Shown one piece after another: positions 4,626-7,348 of a DNA stretch of 7,348 nt (its first letter is position 1; each line of letters begins with the position of its first letter). The position numbers were made by a program, and so were the translations under genes. The notes below the pieces were generated by a model. The model was not told the origin of the DNA, ran no database searches, and was given only the letters and a program-made list of their open reading frames with translations. This stretch comes from JAFAVZ01 sp036009105 (GTDB lineage: Bacteria; Acidobacteriota; Thermoanaerobaculia; Gp7-AA8), in contig DASYMJ010000366.1 in NCBI GenBank assembly GCA_036009105.1, positions 1 through 7,348 on the forward strand, in the 5' to 3' direction.

Positions 4626-5498
4626 ATGCACTTGCTGCTTGCGCTCCTGCTGGCCGTTCCCACCCGTGAGCTCGCGCTGGCCGACTGCTCGGCGCAGATC
4701 GTCGCGGCCGATGGCGAGAAGCTCTGGCCCGGCTGGTCGCACGCCTCCCGCTCACTGCTGCTCGTGACCGAGGAGGCGGAGTACTTCGTGGCCGCGCCGA
4801 GCGCGGAGATGGTGGTCCGCCCGCGCAAGTTCGATCCGAAGCTGCTCGCCACCTTCCCCGCCCTCTCCAGCGAGCCGACGGTCGTGGTGGGGACGCCGGC
4901 CGCCACGGGCAAGACGGAGACCGCCTGGCTGCTGACGCTCGTCCACGAGCACTTCCATCAGTTCCAGTATTCGCAGCCGGGCTACTACGAGCGCACCGAA
5001 AAGCTCGGCCTCTCGCACGGCGACCAGACCGGGATGTGGATGCTCGACTACGCGTTCCCCTACACCGACCGGGCGGTCGTCGACGCCTACTCCGCTTTCT
5101 CCCGCGCCGTCGCCGCCGCCCTCCGCGCCCGCAACACTCCCGCCTTCGCCGAGCAGCTGCGCGAAGCCAAGCACGCCTGGCGCACCTTCCGCCTCGCGCT
5201 GAAGCCGGACGACTACGCCTACTTCCGCTTCCAGGTCTGGCAGGAGGGCGTCGCGCGCTACACCGAGGTGACGCTCTCCGCGAGTCCGTCTTGCGCCGCC
5301 GCCACCGCCCCCGCCCAGCTCGCCGCTCGCAACGCGCTCCTGGCCTCGCTCGACAAGCCGAACCTACTCACGGAGAAACGGGTCGCCTTCTACGCGCTCG
5401 GCGCGGCGATCGCGATGCTGCTCGACGAGACGAGCCCGGACTGGAAGCGGAGCTACAACGAGCGGCCGTTCGAGATCGACGGGTACTTTGCGCCGTGA
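4626..5498 (+). CDS. Secreted HExxH metallopeptidase-like protein
   Basis: I do not recognise the family of this 290-residue protein. The N terminus has a hydrophobic stretch LLLALLLAV (3-11) and a possible signal peptidase site after ALA (17-19), so export is likely, although the n-region has no Lys or Arg. The sequence VHEHFHQFQ contains HEHFH (107-111), a zinc-binding HExxH motif. About 97 residues further on, WQEGVARYTE offers Glu208 as a third ligand, as in gluzincin-type metallopeptidases, where an EG-A-Y-type helix is common. Two cysteines (21 and 223) could form a disulfide after export. Its proteolytic activity is inferred from the motif only. ATG 4626 is the only start that keeps the signal-like segment; no Shine-Dalgarno sequence is seen. 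It is downstream of the phosphatase and convergent with the Ig-like gene, 24 bases away from that stop. Confidence 0.72.
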   Translation: MHLLLALLLAVPTRELALADCSAQIVAADGEKLWPGWSHASRSLLLVTEEAEYFVAAPSAEMVVRPRKFDPKLLATFPALSSEPTVVVGTPAATGKTETAWLLTLVHEHFHQFQYSQPGYYERTEKLGLSHGDQTGMWMLDYAFPYTDRAVVDAYSAFSRAVAAALRARNTPAFAEQLREAKHAWRTFRLALKPDDYAYFRFQVWQEGVARYTEVTLSASPSCAAATAPAQLAARNALLASLDKPNLLTEKRVAFYALGAAIAMLLDETSPDWKRSYNERPFEIDGYFAP

Positions 5499-5503
5499 GC
5501 GGA

Positions 5504-5527
5504 TAGTTGCTGGTTGCGCCAGCTACT
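5504..5527. terminator. Small hairpin between convergent genes
   Basis: AGTTGCTGG (5505-5513) and CCAGCTACT (5519-5527) pair at eight of nine positions around TTGCG, overlapping the stop codon of the minus-strand gene. It fits a shared terminator for two convergent genes, but neither side has a T-run, so this is weak evidence. Confidence 0.3.
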
Positions 5528-7187
5528 GCACCCGGAACACCGCATTCGCCAGCTGCGGGTCGGCGTGCGAGTACGTCTTGAGGTTGTTCCCCTTGTCCAG
5601 GATCTGCATCCAGGCCACGTTCCAGAGGCCCTTGGCGGCGAGCTTGGGCACGGTGATCTTGGCTACCCAGGTCGTCGGGTCGCCGGACGCGGTGAACGAG
5701 AAGTAGATGCGCGGCGGCTGGCCGCCTTCCGTCGGGGGGCCGGCCGCCTGGCCGCTGACGCTGGCCACGCCGCAGGCATCATCGGCCACCGTCACGGTCA
5801 TGGTGATCGTGCTGACCTCGACGTTGCTGACGTTGTCGCGGTCGAGCGCCGCGGTCTGCAGCGCGGGCGGCTGCGAGTCGCAGGAGTCGCCGCCGATGCT
5901 CAGCCGCACGCCGGCAACGGCCGGGTTGTCGATGCGCACGGTGGTCATGTTGTTGGCCTTGTCCTGCATCTGGACCTGCTCGAGCTGCCAGTCGCCGCAG
6001 TCGACGCAGGCCGGCGTCGAGATCTCGCACTGCCACGTGCCGTTCAGCGCATCGCCCGCGGTGAGACGGCAGCCGAAGCCGATGCGCGCGAAGTGCGAGG
6101 GGCTCTGGAACACGCCGCTGACCATGTTCACGCCCGACTTGTCGTCCTGGGCCTGCACCGAGATCGTGTTCTTCTCCCCCGCGCGCATGGCCGGCTTGTC
6201 CAGCCAGATGGTGCGCAGCGTCGGTCCCGTGGCGTCGGGCTGCGAGGAGACGACGCGGAACATGGCGTTCGCCAGCGCCGGCGCCCCCGTGCCGTGAAAC
6301 GTGAGCGCGAGCGTGTTGCTGGCGTTGTCCGCGAGGTTGAGATAGTTGATGCGCCAGATGCCTTCCGGCGAGTCCTTCGGGATCACCACGCGCGAGACGT
6401 AGCGCGCCGTCTCCCCCTCCCGCTGCAGCGCGAAGCCTTGCAGGCCGCCGCTGGGGCTGACGATGGAGCCGGAGATGGTCCGCACCCCGGAGAGGTCGTC
6501 CATCGCGTTCACGGCGAGCAGCGTCTCCTCGCCGTCGCGCACCTGGGCGGGCGTGAACTGGATGGAGAGCACCTGCGGCGGCGTGGTGTCGGAGGAGAGA
6601 TCCTTCTCCTTCTGCGGGTCCTGGGTGTTCGACTTCGTGTCGTCGTGCGAGGCGCCGGTGGTGGTCTTGGGCGGTGTCGATGACGAAGAAGAGGGCGACG
6701 ATCCGTTGCCGCCGAGCAGGTTCGTGATGGGCCGGATGAGGCGCGAGACGGCCGACTCCTTGCTGGCCGTCTTGGTCGTGGCGAGGTTCTCATCCTCCTG
6801 CGGGCCGATGGTCGGACGCTCCACGCCGGGACGCCCCAGGCCGCTGACGGTCTTCGCCGCCGGCTGCGCGCTCGCGTTGAGCAACTGCTGGTAGCGCTGC
6901 TCGCGCAACGCGCGGGCGGCGACCATCGCCTCCGGCGTCGACTCCAGCTCCGGCGGCGGCAAGGTGCCGAGCGCACCGGGGTCGAGCTCGGTGATGGTGC
7001 CCGTATTGGCCTGCGCCTGGGACGACGTGCCGTCCACCGGCGCCGAAGCGGTGCGTGTGGTGCCGTCGTTCAGCCGGGCATCATCGGCCGAGTAGTTATG
7101 GATGCGGACGAAGACCGCGGCCGCGAATGCGGTGCCGAGGCAGATGAAGAAAATGGGGAGGAATCCGAGGCGGAGGGGTTTGTTCAC
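5523..7187 (-). CDS. Membrane-anchored protein with three Ig-like repeats
   Basis: This 554-residue protein of unknown function has a clear layout. A basic N terminus and one membrane segment (about 7-27, LGFLPIFFICLGTAF...) act as a signal anchor. A low-complexity Ser/Thr/Pro linker follows to about 200, then three beta-rich repeats at about 203-311, 319-429 and 438-553. Each repeat carries a DDxSGV-type motif (DDLSGV 230, DDKSGV 348, DDACGV 469), a GxW segment before a final strand, and a D-x-x-N-N/S-N turn; repeats 1 and 3 end ANA-hydrophobic-FRV. Repeat 2 has four cysteines, including CVDC (394-397). The pattern fits bacterial Ig-like or cadherin-like domains exposed outside the cytoplasmic membrane, perhaps in adhesion or binding. 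The start is GTG at 7187: upstream in-frame codons overlap apaG in another frame, and the membrane segment begins just after. It lies 7 bp after the apaG stop, suggesting one transcript. Confidence 0.75.
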   Translation of the reverse strand: MNKPLRLGFLPIFFICLGTAFAAAVFVRIHNYSADDARLNDGTTRTASAPVDGTSSQAQANTGTITELDPGALGTLPPPELESTPEAMVAARALREQRYQQLLNASAQPAAKTVSGLGRPGVERPTIGPQEDENLATTKTASKESAVSRLIRPITNLLGGNGSSPSSSSSTPPKTTTGASHDDTKSNTQDPQKEKDLSSDTTPPQVLSIQFTPAQVRDGEETLLAVNAMDDLSGVRTISGSIVSPSGGLQGFALQREGETARYVSRVVIPKDSPEGIWRINYLNLADNASNTLALTFHGTGAPALANAMFRVVSSQPDATGPTLRTIWLDKPAMRAGEKNTISVQAQDDKSGVNMVSGVFQSPSHFARIGFGCRLTAGDALNGTWQCEISTPACVDCGDWQLEQVQMQDKANNMTTVRIDNPAVAGVRLSIGGDSCDSQPPALQTAALDRDNVSNVEVSTITMTVTVADDACGVASVSGQAAGPPTEGGQPPRIYFSFTASGDPTTWVAKITVPKLAAKGLWNVAWMQILDKGNNLKTYSHADPQLANAVFRVQ

Positions 7188-7194
7188 GATGAGC

Positions 7195-7348
7195 TCAGTT
7201 GAGGACGCCGGGGACCGCGAGCGTGAAGGGATCGATGCGCGCCTGGAAGCTCTCGCCGCGTTCGGTGCGCATCGTATAGGTGCCGTGCATGGCACCGACG
7301 GAGGTGCGGAGGGGGCAGAAGCTGGTGTACTCGAACCCCTCGCCCGGC
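7195..7348 (-). CDS. apaG: ApaG domain protein, 3' part only
   Basis: The last 50 codons of an ApaG protein run in from the right edge; the N-terminal part is outside the window. Visible are PGEGFEYTSFCPLRTSVGAM, then HGTYTMRTERGESFQARI and the C terminus DPFTLAVPGVLN, which line up with the PGE.F.YTS, G.M.G.Y and F.LAVP ending typical of ApaG. ApaG is a small fibronectin-III-like protein linked in enterobacteria to divalent cation handling and Ap4A metabolism; its exact role is unsettled. The frame is too short for a complete gene. The stop TGA (7195-7197) is 7 bp upstream of the GTG of the Ig-like gene. Confidence 0.85.
   Translation of the reverse strand, partial: PGEGFEYTSFCPLRTSVGAMHGTYTMRTERGESFQARIDPFTLAVPGVLN

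Noticed and set aside
7188..7295. 36-residue upstream extension of the Ig-like protein to an ATG at 7295
   Set aside because: It overlaps apaG in another frame, gives an Arg/Ser/Ala-rich peptide typical of off-frame translation, and would bury the membrane segment; the GTG at 7187 is preferred.

Overview
The window is GC-rich, densely packed bacterial chromosome: five complete protein genes, two genes cut by the window edges, and one gene-free stretch that I read as an undescribed structured RNA gene. PilT points to a Gram-negative-type cell with type IV pili. GC content, tandem TTGTCAG heptads and GGCCGGCT-rich intergenic hairpins remind me of Acidobacteriota and similar soil lineages, but that is recollection and the taxon cannot be fixed from this sequence.

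Layout, left to right. The 3' part of pilT (type IV pilus retraction ATPase) ends at 980. A 74-bp gap follows, almost entirely filled by an inverted heptad repeat. Next is an epoxide-hydrolase-like alpha/beta hydrolase (1055-1915, +). It converges on a five-domain ribosomal protein S1 gene (1990-3405, -), and the gap between them is a REPIN-like double palindrome that probably ends both transcripts.

Upstream of rpsA lies a 440-bp region with no convincing protein gene. On the minus strand it holds a plausible rpsA promoter and a 15-bp palindrome in the leader. On the plus strand it holds an UP-like AT tract, a -35/-10 pair with 17-bp spacing, about 228 nt of nearly back-to-back hairpins and a textbook intrinsic terminator. 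Three of the hairpins (period 71-72 nt) share a conserved 21-22-nt apical domain, RATGC...GCTGYCAA, on closing stems that differ in sequence but still pair. This is the main discovery candidate: either a free small RNA with three copies of one protein- or ligand-binding motif, or a triple-aptamer leader controlling the next gene.

The terminator T-run ends one base before the ATG of a histidine phosphatase (3846-4511, +). After it come a secreted HExxH metallopeptidase-like protein (4626-5498, +) and, convergent to that, a membrane-anchored protein with three Ig-like repeats (5523-7187, -, GTG start). The latter lies 7 bp downstream of the 3' end of apaG (7195 to beyond the right edge, -), so apaG and the repeat protein are probably cotranscribed.

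The protein genes do not form one pathway; the window reads as a mix of housekeeping (rpsA, pilT, apaG) and lineage-specific envelope genes.
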